Below, piece after piece: positions 34,002 through 43,038 of a stretch of 54,809 bases of DNA (positions within the stretch are counted from its first letter, which is position 1; each line of letters begins with the position of its first letter). Position numbers and translations under genes: made by a program. The notes under the pieces were generated by a model, which saw nothing but the letters and a program-made list of their open reading frames with translations, was not told where the DNA came from and did no database searches. The DNA is from CAZHGD01 sp964531735 (GTDB taxonomy: Bacteria > Armatimonadota > UBA10988), in contig CAZHGD010000031.1 in NCBI GenBank assembly GCA_964531735.1, positions 1-54,809 on the forward strand, read 5' to 3'.

Positions 34002-35191
34002 CACATACGCTCCTCGGCGCGCCGGGACAGTCGGATGCTGAGGCCGGCGCAGGCCACCGTCAGACAGGTCATCGCGGCCAGGGCGGTGCGCACGTCCCAG
34101 ACCTGGCGCAGGTACTGGGTCAGCAGCAGCGCCCCGGCGACACCCATGTCACGCCAGAAGAACAGCGCGCCGTAGGCGTTCTGTCGCCGAGCCGAATGGG
34201 TCGAATCGCCGATCATCGCCATGGTGAGCGTCGGCACCAGGCTCGACTGGAAGCCCAGGAAGAGCGCGCACAGGGCCAAGGCCAGCACGCTCTGGGGCGC
34301 CACAAAGGCGGCGAACAGGCCCACGGCCGACAGCACGAAGGTTGCGAACAGCGTGCGCGGCCGGCCGATGCGATCGGACAGCGGTCCGCCGAACAGGTTG
34401 GCGAAGAAGCCCGCGAAGCTATAGAACGCGGCCAGGTAGAGGCGGTTGCCACCGGTGAACGCGGAGGCGAGGTGATCGGCCAGCACGCCGAGCATGGACC
34501 CGAACCCGAAGCCGCCCAGGAACAGGAACACGCAGCCGATGCTGCCCTTGGCGCTGGTCATAATGGCCAGTTGGTCGGCCAACGACGGCGGATCGAGCGT
34601 GGCGCGGCGTCCGGGCACGGCGAGTAGGCAGACCACGCCGATCAGCGTGGCGATGGCCGCCCATAGCCAGACCACGCGACCGGCTAACGGGTCGACCGCG
34701 CGCGCCGCGTCCCAGACGCGGCTGAGCACGATCACGCCGAGGCCGAAGCCGAAGCTGCTGGCCGCCATGAACCAGCCGGTGCTGCTGCCATAGCGGTCGT
34801 CGGTGGTGGCGTCGAGCACCATGTGCGAACTGGTGCCCCAGTTGGCGGCGGCGCCCCAGCCCCAGACGGCGGCGGCGGCCAGCAGCCAGGGGAACGACGT
34901 CGTGCGCCAGACGACCAGACAGAACAGCGCATAGGTCAGCGAGCCGAGCAGCAGGACGCACTTCTCGCCCCAAGCGCGCACGAACCAGCCGATCCGCAGC
35001 CGCCAGAAGCCGAAGGTCAGATAGACCACGGCCAAGACGAGACTGCGCCGCACCGGGCTCCAGCCCAGCGCCTGATCCCAGAAGGGAGACTGAAACTGCT
35101 GCTGCGAGGCCCCAGCGAACATGAAGAAGAAGCCGATGGACAACCAGAGCAGCGTCGGGGATACCGGTTTGCGGGCAGCACTCACGACCAT
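34001..35191 (-). CDS. Major facilitator superfamily transporter
   Basis: The 396-residue protein has about twelve membrane helices, beginning LLWLSIGFFFMFAGASQQQF. The MFS loop motif between helices appears in the second half as FGGPLSDRIGRPRTLFATF. Helices such as VCLLAVPG, AAFYSFAGFFANLFGG and LALALCALFLGFQSSLVPT are evident. The substrate is unknown; the family moves small molecules using proton or ion gradients in the inner membrane. Start: ATG at 35191, which places the first helix about 15 residues in; the ribosome site is weak, and longer frames overlap the divergent tag gene. It is co-transcribed with the small protein at 33744. Confidence 0.85.
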   Translation of the reverse strand: MVVSAARKPVSPTLLWLSIGFFFMFAGASQQQFQSPFWDQALGWSPVRRSLVLAVVYLTFGFWRLRIGWFVRAWGEKCVLLLGSLTYALFCLVVWRTTSFPWLLAAAAVWGWGAAANWGTSSHMVLDATTDDRYGSSTGWFMAASSFGFGLGVIVLSRVWDAARAVDPLAGRVVWLWAAIATLIGVVCLLAVPGRRATLDPPSLADQLAIMTSAKGSIGCVFLFLGGFGFGSMLGVLADHLASAFTGGNRLYLAAFYSFAGFFANLFGGPLSDRIGRPRTLFATFVLSAVGLFAAFVAPQSVLALALCALFLGFQSSLVPTLTMAMIGDSTHSARRQNAYGALFFWRDMGVAGALLLTQYLRQVWDVRTALAAMTCLTVACAGLSIRLSRRAEERM

Positions 35192-35243
35192 CTCGATTCC
35201 GCGGTCTGGCAGGCTTGGACGCGGGGCCGTCGGCACCTTCCGT

Positions 35244-35272
35244 TTGGCGCGCAGACGCTGATCCGCCATAAT
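35244..35272 (+). promoter_or_regulatory. Promoter of tag, likely giving a leaderless mRNA
   Basis: TTGGCG (35244-35249) and CATAAT (35267-35272) are 17 bases apart. Only six bases separate the -10 box from the ATG at 35279, and no Shine-Dalgarno sequence is present, so transcription probably begins at the start codon. Confidence 0.5.
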
Positions 35273-35278
35273 ACGCGC

Positions 35279-35818
35279 ATGGACTACTGCGCCATCGCGC
35301 CTGGCCATCCCTGGCACGGGCCTTACCACGACCTGGAGTACGGTTACCCGACGACCGATGAGACGGTGTTGTGCGAGCGATTGGCGCTCGAGGTGATGCA
35401 GGCCGGGCTGACCTGGCAACTGGTACTCCAGCGGCGCGAGGGTCTGCGGGCGGCGTTCGACGGCTTCCGCGTGGACCGACTGGTGGCTTACGGTGACGAC
35501 GACGTGGCGCGGCTGCTGAGCGACGCGCGCATTATCCGCAACCGGCTGAAGGTGACTGCCATCGTCCAGAACGCGCATGTCCTGCGCGACCTGCGCGAGT
35601 CGCACGGCGGCTTCGCCGCCTGGCTCGCGGCGCACCATCCGCGGGCGTTGCCCGACTGGGTGACGCTGTTCCGCAGCCGGTTCCGCTTCTGCGGACCCGA
35701 GATTGTCAGCGAGTTCCTGATGAGCATCGGCTACCTGGGCGGTGCGCACCGCTCAGACTGTCCGGTGTACGCCGCGGTCGCCGCGCTGCGCCCGCCGTGG
35801 CTACAGACCGGCACATGA
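35279..35818 (+). CDS. tag: DNA-3-methyladenine glycosylase I
   Basis: The 179-residue enzyme removes 3-methyladenine from alkylated DNA. All four zinc ligands of the family are present at the expected relative positions: C4 and H17 in MDYCAIAPGHPWHGPYHD, and H157 with C161 in GGAHRSDCP. The helix-hairpin-helix region includes QAGLTWQLVLQRREGLRAAFDGF, written here only as QAGLTWQLVLQ with LRAAFDGF following, and the substrate-pocket segment FRFCGPEIVSEFLMSIGYL. Its length fits the family (about 187). It is divergent from the MFS gene with an 87-base gap and has a promoter six bases upstream. HlyD/ABC exporter genes follow on the same strand after 31 bases, so they may be partly co-transcribed. 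Confidence 0.94.
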   Translation: MDYCAIAPGHPWHGPYHDLEYGYPTTDETVLCERLALEVMQAGLTWQLVLQRREGLRAAFDGFRVDRLVAYGDDDVARLLSDARIIRNRLKVTAIVQNAHVLRDLRESHGGFAAWLAAHHPRALPDWVTLFRSRFRFCGPEIVSEFLMSIGYLGGAHRSDCPVYAAVAALRPPWLQTGT

Positions 35819-35849
35819 CCGCCGTCCGGCGGGTTGGGTAGGTTGGCGC

Positions 35850-36776
35850 ATGAGCATGCTCCGCTGGGTCCGGGCCGATCGGCGTCGGTGGCTGGCCGCC
35901 ATCGCGTTGGTCGCGGTGCTACTGGTCGCCAGCCGCCTGCGCGGGCGGCAACCCGAGGTGGAAGTGACGCCGGCCGCACGTGGCGCGCTGGTGCTCTCGG
36001 TGGCGGCGAGCGGCAAGGTCGACGGCGTCAGCAGTGACCTGAGCTTCAACGACACCGGACGGATCACCGAGCTCTACGTGGCCGAGGGCGAGGCGATCCA
36101 CCGTGAGCAGGTGCTGGCACGGATCGAGCCCGGGCCGAGCCCGGTCGCCGGCCGCACCGGCCCGACCGACGTGATACGCGCGCCCTACGATGGCTGGGTG
36201 GTCAACATCTACCAGCGCCAGGGCGTGGTGGTGCAGCAAGGCGTCGCCGTCATGCGCGCCGTCAAGCGCCAGATCCCGTGGGTGACCGCGTTCATCGATA
36301 GTGAAGACGCCGCCTACCTGCGGACCGGCCAGAAGTTCGTCTGCCGAGCCGGCGGTTACCTGGCCAAGCCATGGAACCTGCAAGTCGACCGCATCGGGCA
36401 GGAGGCGGTGGCCCGCGAGGATGTGCCGGGCTCAGCGCGGCAGGTACGGGTGCGCATGAGGTCGATGGACGGCGATTTTGCCTTGCCGGTCGGCACACCC
36501 GTGGACGTCGACGGCGAGGTGGAGATTCTGCGCGACGGTCTGCTGGTGCCGGCCGCGGCGCTGGTCCGCGAGAACGGCCAAGCGAAGGTCTGGGTCTACC
36601 GCGAGGGCCGCGTGCGATGGCGCGAGGTGGTCACCGGGCCGAACAACTTCAAGTCCATCGAGGTCCGCGACGGGCTGGTGCCGGGCGACCTGGTGGTGGT
36701 GGAAGGCAAGACCAAGCTGCGCGACGGAGCCTTCGTTCGCAAGCGCGACTGGCAGCGCGGGGAGCCCGGATCGTGA
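35850..36776 (+). CDS. HlyD/MacA-like membrane fusion protein
   Basis: The 308-residue protein has one N-terminal membrane anchor (WLAAIALVAVLLVASRLRG) and a periplasmic part. A biotinyl-lipoyl-like hairpin domain is split around a very short linker: VAASGKVDG ... ITELYVAEGEAIHREQVLARIEPG and VIRAPYDGWVVNIYQRQGVVVQQG. A beta-barrel region and membrane-proximal domain follow (LPVGTPVDVDGEVEIL, LVVVEGKTKLRDGAFVRK). It lacks the long alpha-helical hairpin that reaches TolC in full MacA proteins, so it may serve an exporter without outer-membrane partner. Its stop overlaps the GTG of the ATPase gene by four bases. Start: ATG at 35850, placing the anchor at residues 12-30. Confidence 0.87.
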   Translation: MSMLRWVRADRRRWLAAIALVAVLLVASRLRGRQPEVEVTPAARGALVLSVAASGKVDGVSSDLSFNDTGRITELYVAEGEAIHREQVLARIEPGPSPVAGRTGPTDVIRAPYDGWVVNIYQRQGVVVQQGVAVMRAVKRQIPWVTAFIDSEDAAYLRTGQKFVCRAGGYLAKPWNLQVDRIGQEAVAREDVPGSARQVRVRMRSMDGDFALPVGTPVDVDGEVEILRDGLLVPAAALVRENGQAKVWVYREGRVRWREVVTGPNNFKSIEVRDGLVPGDLVVVEGKTKLRDGAFVRKRDWQRGEPGS

Positions 36777-37480
36777 GCGAGCCGGCGGTGCGGGCGGTCG
36801 GCGTGGTCAAGGAATACGAACTGGGCCGGGTGACGGTCCAGGCGCTACGCGGCGTCGACCTGGAGCTGCCGCGCGGCGTATTCGTGGTGCTGCTCGGGCC
36901 GAGCGGCTCGGGCAAGACCACGCTGCTGAACCTGGTGGGCGGCCTCGACCAGCCGACGCGCGGTGAACTGGTGGTCATGGGCCAGCCGCTGGGCGCGTTG
37001 TCCGACGAGGAGCTGACCGGCTACCGCCGCGACAACATCGGGTTCGTGTTCCAGTTGTTCAACCTGGTGCCGACGCTGACGGCGCTGGAGAACGTGGCGC
37101 TGATCGGCGAGTTGGTCGGCGACGCGGACCGGGCCGAGGGCTTGCTGCGCGACGTGGGCCTGGGTGACCGCCTGCACCAGTTCCCGTCACAGCTCAGTGG
37201 CGGCGAGCAGCAGCGCGTGGCTATCGCGCGGGCGCTGATCAAGCAGCCGCCGCTGCTGCTGGCCGATGAGCCGACCGGCGCGCTGGACAGCGAGACCGGC
37301 CGCAGCGTGATGCAGTTGCTCTGGGAGGAGACCCGCCGGCGGCAGGTGACCGTGATGATGGTCACCCACAACGAGGACTTCCAGGCGATCGGCGATGTCG
37401 TCGTCCACCTCAAGTCCGGGCACGTGGTGGAGGTGCACGATCAGCCCCAGGCGCGCTCGCCGCAGGAGTTGCTGCCGTGA
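36773..37480 (+). CDS. ABC transporter ATPase (MacB/LolD type)
   Basis: The 235-residue ATPase has Walker A GPSGSGKTT (residues about 43-51), the Q-loop in FVFQLFNLVPTLTALENV, signature LSGGEQQRVAIARAL, Walker B LLLADEPTGALD, and the H-loop in MVTHNED. The DEPTGALDS ending and overall size mark the MacB/LolD/FtsE-like exporter group. The GTG start at 36773 overlaps the stop of the fusion-protein gene (GTGA), and its own stop overlaps the permease start in the same way, so the three subunits are made in a coupled fashion. The substrate is unknown. Confidence 0.95.
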   Translation: MSEPAVRAVGVVKEYELGRVTVQALRGVDLELPRGVFVVLLGPSGSGKTTLLNLVGGLDQPTRGELVVMGQPLGALSDEELTGYRRDNIGFVFQLFNLVPTLTALENVALIGELVGDADRAEGLLRDVGLGDRLHQFPSQLSGGEQQRVAIARALIKQPPLLLADEPTGALDSETGRSVMQLLWEETRRRQVTVMMVTHNEDFQAIGDVVVHLKSGHVVEVHDQPQARSPQELLP

Positions 37481-39879
37481 GGGCCACCGGCCGCCGCCGC
37501 GAGTTCTCGCTGCTGCTGGTGGTGAAGGTCTGGCGCGACGCCAGGGCGCTGGGCGGCACGTCACTGGCGCTGATTGTGCTGGTGGCGGTCGGCGCGTCGC
37601 TGTTCGTCACCTTCACGCAGGCGCGGCTCAATCTGACCGAGAGCTACCAGACCTTCTACGGCCGGCATCACTTCTCCGATGCCTCTATCCTGGTCGACAA
37701 CGCGCCGGAGAGCCTGATCGAGTCGGCCCGCCTGGTACCGGGCGTGACACGGGTCGTCGGACGGGCCGTGAAGGACGGCACCATCATCCTGCGCGACCGG
37801 CCGCGGCGGCGTGTTGCCGGGCGCTTTGTCGGCCTGACCAGCATCGAGCGGTCGCCGGTCAACGACCTCGAGGTGGTTCGTGGCCGGTACCTGAACAGCC
37901 GCGGCGAGGCGCTGGTGGAGCAGCAGTTCGCCGCCCTCAACGGCATCCAGGTCGGCGACCGCCTGATGGCCAGCTACCTCGGCCGCCGGCGCGACTTCCG
38001 CGTGGTCGGCCTCGCGGCCAGCCCCGAGTACCTGTACGTGGCGCCGTCCAAAGAGGTCAACTTCGCCTCGCCGCAGGCCTTCGGAGTCTGCTGGATCGAC
38101 GAGGACGATGCCTGGCGCTGGTTCGGCCTGGGCCGGCGGATCACCGAGTTGCACGTGCTGTGTCAGCCCGGCACCTCAGCCAGGGCGCTGGAGATCCTCA
38201 AGGCGCTGGGCGAGCGGTATGGCTTGCGGAGCTGGTGGGACCAGGCCGAGCAGCCGTCGAACAACCTGTTGCAGATGGACCTGAAGGGCTTCATGGCCCT
38301 CAGCGTCATGTTCCCGGTGCTGTTCATGTTCGCCGCCGGCCTGTCGCTCTACAGCTCGCTGACACGCATCGGGCGCATGCAGACGGGCATCGTCGGCTTC
38401 CTGCGCGCCAGCGGCTTCTCCGCGCGCGAGGTGCTCGGGCACTACGTCTGTCAAGGCGGCCTGCTGGCCGGGGCCGGCGCGGTGCCGGGCGTGATCCTGG
38501 GCCACTGCTTCTCGGTCGGCATGACGCGGCTGTACGTCAGCGCGATCCACCTGCCCGGCGCGGTGGTGCGACCGCACGGCGCCGCCTGGCTGACCGCGGT
38601 GCTGCTGTCCATGGGCACCGGCATCCTGGCCGCCTGGCTGCCCGCGCGCGCGGCGGCGCGGACCTCGCCGGCGGTGGCGATGCGCGGCGACCAGGACGAC
38701 CGGATCCGCGGTGCGCCCTGGTGGCTCGGCGCCACGCAGCGCGTGCCGGTCCTGATGCGCATCCCGCTCCGCGGCCTGCTGCGCCGGCCCAGCCGCACAC
38801 TGTTCGCCGTGGGCGGGCTGGTCAGCGGCACGGCGCTGCTGCTGACCACCGTCGGCATCTGGACCGCGGTCACCAGCGCCATTGACGAACTGCTCACGCG
38901 CTCCCTGCGCTACGAACTCGAAGTCAGCCTGGTGTCCGCGCCCGGTCAGCAGTTGGTCGAAGCGCTCGGCGGCCTGCCCGGTGTCGAGGCGGTGTACCAG
39001 ACCTGCACGGCCACGGTGCGCGTGGTCAGTCACCGGAAGCAGTTCAATGTCCAGATGACCGGCTTGCAGCCCGGTCAGCGAGCGGTGAACTGGAAGACTG
39101 CCGACGGCCGGCCGCTGGCGCTCCGCCGCGGCGAGATCTGGCTGACCTCACGCATGGCCGAGCGCATGGGCATTGAGCCTGGCGATCCGGTGCGCGTCGA
39201 ATGGGCCTATTCGAGTCGGCGGCGCGACATACACACCGTGCTCAGACTCGGCGGGCTGCTCGATCCCGGCCTGGGCGCGGCGGCTTACGCCGACTACGAC
39301 ACGCTCCGCCGCCAGATGGTCGACCGCGTCTGGCCGGACGCCGGCTACGGGGCGCAGATCGTCTGCACCCCGAGCCTGGGTGCCGCGTTGCGGCGGCAGT
39401 TGGAGCGTGACGACCTGGTGGCGGCGGTGGTCAGCATCCAAGACATCCGTGACGAGGTGAACGCGTCGCTGGGCATCACGCTGCTGTTCACCGTAGTGCT
39501 GATGGCGTTCGGCTGCACCCTAGCCGGTGCGGTGCTGCACAGCGTGTCGTCGGTGGGCATCCTGGAGCGGTTGCGCGAGTTGGCCACGCTGCGCAGTCTC
39601 GGCTTCTCGGCGCGCGCCACCGCCGCCACGGCGGCGGTGGAGACCTATGCCATGGCCGGCCTGGCGCTGCTGGTCGGGCTGCCGCTGGGCACCTGGATGA
39701 ACGCGCAGTACCTCAAACTGTTCGAGACCGACACCATGGCGTTCAAGCCGCACCTGCCACTCTGGGCCTACGTGCTGGTCTCGGTGATCGTGCTGGGCCT
39801 GGTGGCGCTGTCGATGCGTGGCGGCTTGCAGCGGCTGCGCACCATGGACCTGGCGCAGGCCACCAAGGCGCGCGAGTGA
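37477..39879 (+). CDS. FtsX/MacB-like ABC permease, two FtsX domains
   Basis: The 800-residue permease has an N-terminal membrane helix (LALIVLVAVGASLFVTF), a periplasmic MacB-like domain (about 50-245), a first FtsX domain with helices near 265-395 (VMFPVLFMFAAGLSLYSSL, ending in LPARAAARTSPAVAMRGD), a second N-terminal-like helix and periplasmic domain (about 430-655), and a second FtsX domain (LFTVVLMAFGCTLAGAVLHS ... LVSVIVLGLVALSMRGG). Two FtsX domains in one chain give a larger permease than MacB (about 650). Its GTG start overlaps the ATPase stop. With the ATPase and HlyD-like protein it forms a complete exporter or mechanotransmission complex; the cargo is unknown. Confidence 0.92.
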   Translation: MRATGRRREFSLLLVVKVWRDARALGGTSLALIVLVAVGASLFVTFTQARLNLTESYQTFYGRHHFSDASILVDNAPESLIESARLVPGVTRVVGRAVKDGTIILRDRPRRRVAGRFVGLTSIERSPVNDLEVVRGRYLNSRGEALVEQQFAALNGIQVGDRLMASYLGRRRDFRVVGLAASPEYLYVAPSKEVNFASPQAFGVCWIDEDDAWRWFGLGRRITELHVLCQPGTSARALEILKALGERYGLRSWWDQAEQPSNNLLQMDLKGFMALSVMFPVLFMFAAGLSLYSSLTRIGRMQTGIVGFLRASGFSAREVLGHYVCQGGLLAGAGAVPGVILGHCFSVGMTRLYVSAIHLPGAVVRPHGAAWLTAVLLSMGTGILAAWLPARAAARTSPAVAMRGDQDDRIRGAPWWLGATQRVPVLMRIPLRGLLRRPSRTLFAVGGLVSGTALLLTTVGIWTAVTSAIDELLTRSLRYELEVSLVSAPGQQLVEALGGLPGVEAVYQTCTATVRVVSHRKQFNVQMTGLQPGQRAVNWKTADGRPLALRRGEIWLTSRMAERMGIEPGDPVRVEWAYSSRRRDIHTVLRLGGLLDPGLGAAAYADYDTLRRQMVDRVWPDAGYGAQIVCTPSLGAALRRQLERDDLVAAVVSIQDIRDEVNASLGITLLFTVVLMAFGCTLAGAVLHSVSSVGILERLRELATLRSLGFSARATAATAAVETYAMAGLALLVGLPLGTWMNAQYLKLFETDTMAFKPHLPLWAYVLVSVIVLGLVALSMRGGLQRLRTMDLAQATKARE

Positions 39880-40087
39880 GGGCCGGGCGGCGACGAGTCG
39901 GCGCGGAGCCGCCGCTGATTGGCGGTTCTGGAACCTGGACGGGCCACGGCGCGTTATGCGGGTTTGTATCGCGGAGAAGACTCGTGCGGATGCGCTGCCA
40001 TCGTTAGTTGCGGTCGCGAGCTGGTTGCGGCTCGCCGCTTGGATTGTGGTCGCCCCGATAGTGCCGGGGCGCATGGCAGGTGCATTG

Positions 40088-41362
40088 ATGTCAGAACGCA
40101 CGAGCAAGAACGAACGGGAGCGCGGGGTGCTGGTGGGGGTCCAGCGCTCTGATGACGAGGCGGCGCTCCAGTCGCGCCTCGACGAGATGGTGCTGTTGGC
40201 CGATACAGCCGGCTGCGACATCCTCGGCCGGTTGACCCAAGTCCGCCAACGCCCCGATCCGAAGACGTACGTGGGCTCGGGCAAGGTGGAGGAGGTCAAG
40301 GCGCTGGTCGACGAGGCCGAGGCCGAGGTGGTCATCTTCGACGCCGACCTGTCGCCGGCTCAGGCGCGGAACCTCGAGACCGCGCTCGGTCACACCGTCA
40401 TCGATCGGACTCAGCTCATCCTCGACATCTTCGCGCGGCGGGCGCAAACGCGTCTGGCCCGTTGGGAGGTCGAGCTGGCGCAACTGCAGTACGAGTTGCC
40501 GCGCTTCCGACGCATGTGGACCCACCTCAGCCGGCTCGACGGTGGCGGCGTGGGCACGCGCGGACCCGGCGAGACGCAGCTCGAGGTGGACCGGCGGCGC
40601 GCGCGCGAACGCATCCATCTGTTGCAGCAGCGCCTGAAGGAGGCCGAGCGCCAGAAGGATGTCGCCGGGCGGGCGCGAGCGGCGGCGTTCAACGTCGCCC
40701 TGGTCGGCTACACCAACGTCGGCAAGTCCAGCCTGATGAATGCCCTGACGGGTGCCGAGGTGTTCATCGAGGATCGGCTGTTCGCCACGCTCGACGCCAC
40801 CACGCGGCGGCTGGAGGCCGACGGCGAGGAGCTGCTGCTGACCGACACAGTCGGGTTCATCCGGGCGTTGCCGCACCACTTGGTGGCGAGTTTCCACGCG
40901 ACGCTCTCGGAGGTGCTCGATGCCGACCTGCTGTTGCACGTGGCCGACATCAGCAGTCCGGAACTGGCCGAGCAGGTGTCCGCGGTTCACGAAGTGCTCA
41001 AGGCCATCGGCGCCGACAGCCGGCCGCAGTTGATGGTGTTCAACAAGGCCGACGCGCTGCCCGACGACCTCGCGGCCGAGGCCATCGCCGAACGCCACGG
41101 CGGCGGCCAGGTGGTCTCGGCGCATACCGGAGCGGGGCTCGACGAGCTGTGCGAGCGGCTCGTGGTGGCGCTGCGGGCGCAGCACCGGCGCCTGGTGCTG
41201 GCCGTGCCCTACACGGACTCCCGCACCATGGCTTACCTCGAAGCGAACGCCAAGATCCTCGACCGCAGCTTCGGCGAGGCCGGTACGCGGGTCACCGCGT
41301 TGCTGGCGCCCGCCGATGCGGGCCGGCTCAAGCACTACCTGGTGGAGGCGGAGACCGACTGA
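40088..41362 (+). CDS. hflX: GTPase HflX
   Basis: The 424-residue ribosome-associated GTPase has the N-terminal HflX domain (TKYVGSGK-like PKTYVGSGKVEEVKAL, then VIFDADLSPAQARNLE), the middle helical region RGPGETQLEVDRRRARERI and the G domain: G1 GYTNVGKSS, G3 DTVGFIRALPHHLV, G4 NKAD. HflX splits stalled or heat-damaged ribosomes. The ATG at 40088 gives the usual length and starts just before GVLVGVQRSDDEA; an AGGTG lies upstream. The frame stays open further upstream (ATG at 39956), but those residues have no counterpart in the family. The 208 bases between the permease stop and this start hold no recognised gene; a short inverted repeat near 39912-39926 could be a weak terminator. Confidence 0.94.
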   Translation: MSERTSKNERERGVLVGVQRSDDEAALQSRLDEMVLLADTAGCDILGRLTQVRQRPDPKTYVGSGKVEEVKALVDEAEAEVVIFDADLSPAQARNLETALGHTVIDRTQLILDIFARRAQTRLARWEVELAQLQYELPRFRRMWTHLSRLDGGGVGTRGPGETQLEVDRRRARERIHLLQQRLKEAERQKDVAGRARAAAFNVALVGYTNVGKSSLMNALTGAEVFIEDRLFATLDATTRRLEADGEELLLTDTVGFIRALPHHLVASFHATLSEVLDADLLLHVADISSPELAEQVSAVHEVLKAIGADSRPQLMVFNKADALPDDLAAEAIAERHGGGQVVSAHTGAGLDELCERLVVALRAQHRRLVLAVPYTDSRTMAYLEANAKILDRSFGEAGTRVTALLAPADAGRLKHYLVEAETD

Positions 41363-41368
41363 CGGTGG

Positions 41369-41626
41369 CTACCAGCCGGTCCGGACGTGCCGGCGGCTGC
41401 GGCGGATGCCGCGGACGATGCCGATGACCACCGGCGTCATGACGAACCATAGCAGAGCGCCATGCACATAGTGCTTGGCCTTGATGGCCTTCATGTCGCG
41501 GTCCTGCATCACCCAGGTCAGCCACGCGATGGCCAAAGCCGACACCGTCATCCAGAAGAAGCTGGGGAAGTAGCAGACGAGGCGGTTATAGCGGCAGGTC
41601 GGCTCGTGGCGGCGGAAGGCGGACAT
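41369..41626 (-). CDS. Small two-helix membrane protein
   Basis: This 85-residue protein has two hydrophobic segments (FFWMTVSALAIAWLTWVM and GALLWFVMTPVVIGIVRGI), a charged loop (QDRDMKAIKAKHYVH) and a basic tail. The start at 41626 is supported by AGGAG six bases upstream. A weak promoter-like pair on the minus strand (TTGACG at 41672-41667, CAGAAC at 41649-41644) lies just before it. No family is recognised and neither convergent hflX nor the divergent DUF58 gene suggests a role. Confidence 0.7.
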   Translation of the reverse strand: MSAFRRHEPTCRYNRLVCYFPSFFWMTVSALAIAWLTWVMQDRDMKAIKAKHYVHGALLWFVMTPVVIGIVRGIRRSRRHVRTGW

Positions 41627-41724
41627 GGGGTCTCCTGCCCGATGTTCTGCCCGATTCGGCCGCGCGCGTCAAGCGGGAATCGTGGCGCGGGCGGCGAACA
41701 GCCGACTGGGACGGTGGACCGGTC

Positions 41725-43038
41725 ATGTTCGTGCCGACTTGGCGCCTGGTGTGCCTGACTGCCGGCGGCGCCGTGGTGGTGCTGCCGGCGGTCTGGTACG
41801 GGTCGCTGGTGCCGCTGGCCCTGGCCTACGGTCTCCTGCTGACCGTGCTCTGCCTGGCCGACGCCGGCCTGACCATCAGCGCGCAGCAGATACGGGTCGA
41901 GCGACTGCTGCCGAGCAGCCTCAGTCGGGGCGTGCCGGCGACCGTGCGGCTGCTCGTGAGTAACGACTCCGCGCAGCCGCTGCACGCTGTGGTGCACGAC
42001 GAGGTGGCCGACGAGCTGGGTCCGGCCGGCGAGCCGTCACCGATCCGCGTTGGCGCGGGCGAGAGGGCCGAAGCAACCTACTCGTTGCTGCCGACGGCGC
42101 GCGGCAAGCAGGCGCTCGGCGGGGTCAGCCTGCGCTGGCGCAGCCGCTGGGGCTGGCTCGAACGGCAGGCGCGGTGGGATCTGAGCCGTGAGGTCCGGGT
42201 CTATCCCGACCTGCGCGCGGTGCAGCGCGGCGACCTGCTGGCGCAGGCCGGTCGCTGGTTTGCCGCGGGCCTGCGCACGGCTCGCCTGCGCGGGGCCGGC
42301 ACCGAGTTCGAGTCGCTACGCGAGTACCAGGCGGACGACGACTACCGGCGCATCCACTGGGGCGCCACGGCGCGGCGCGGCCGACTCGTCAGCCGCCAGT
42401 ACGAGGTGGAGCGGAGCCAGACGGTGCTGCTCTGCCTCGACGCCGGCCGGCTGATGACCATGCCACTCGGCGAGCGCACGCGGCTCGACCACGCCATCGA
42501 CGCGCTGCTGCTCCTGGCCGCCGTGGCGGTGCAACTGCACGATCGGGTCGGCTTGCTGGTCTTTGCCGAAGAGCCACTGGTCTATGTGCCGCCGGCCGGT
42601 GGGCGGGGACAGGTCACGCGCTTGCTGGAGGCCACGTATGCGCTCTCGGGGCGGCTGGTCGAGCCCGACTACGCGGCGGCCTGGCGTCTGCTGGGTCTGC
42701 GACAGCGGAAGCGGAGCCTGGTGGTGGTGTTCAGCGACGTGGTCGATGCGGCATCCTCGGCCGTGCTGCTGGAGTGTGCGCTGAGCCTGCGGCCGGCCCA
42801 TCTACCTATCTTCTGCGCGTTCACCGATCCGGCGACCAGCGCGATGGCGTGCTCTCCGCCGGTGGACGGCGCCGACGTCTATCGCCGCGCGCTAGCCGCT
42901 GACTGGCTGGCGGAGCGCGGCCGGACGCTGGGACGCCTCCAGGCCGGCGGCGTCGCCATCGTCGAGGCGCCACCGTCACAGGTGGCGGCGCTGCTCATCC
43001 GGCGCTACGTCGAGGCCAAGGTCACGTTGACTCTGTAG
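41725..43038 (+). CDS. DUF58 domain protein
   Basis: The 437-residue protein has two N-terminal membrane helices (LVCLTAGGAVVVLPAVWY and LALAYGLLLTVLCLADAG), a beta-sandwich region (about 50-150) and the DUF58 hallmark FESLREYQADDDYRRIHW followed by GATARRGRLVSRQYEVE. The end is a VWA-like fold (LLCLDAGRLM ... VGLLVFAEEPLVYVPP ... LVVVFSDVVDAAS). DUF58 proteins usually sit beside a MoxR AAA+ ATPase and transglutaminase genes; none is next to this one. The start at 41725 fits the first helix. Its 3' end overlaps the convergent TerC-like gene by 17 bases. A role in envelope assembly or stress is only suggested by the family. Confidence 0.9.
   Translation: MFVPTWRLVCLTAGGAVVVLPAVWYGSLVPLALAYGLLLTVLCLADAGLTISAQQIRVERLLPSSLSRGVPATVRLLVSNDSAQPLHAVVHDEVADELGPAGEPSPIRVGAGERAEATYSLLPTARGKQALGGVSLRWRSRWGWLERQARWDLSREVRVYPDLRAVQRGDLLAQAGRWFAAGLRTARLRGAGTEFESLREYQADDDYRRIHWGATARRGRLVSRQYEVERSQTVLLCLDAGRLMTMPLGERTRLDHAIDALLLLAAVAVQLHDRVGLLVFAEEPLVYVPPAGGRGQVTRLLEATYALSGRLVEPDYAAAWRLLGLRQRKRSLVVVFSDVVDAASSAVLLECALSLRPAHLPIFCAFTDPATSAMACSPPVDGADVYRRALAADWLAERGRTLGRLQAGGVAIVEAPPSQVAALLIRRYVEAKVTLTL

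Noticed and set aside
39880..40087. Possible N-terminal extension of HflX or a small RNA in the 208-base gap
   Set aside because: The upstream frame is open but unlike HflX, and no promoter plus terminator pair was seen to support an RNA gene.
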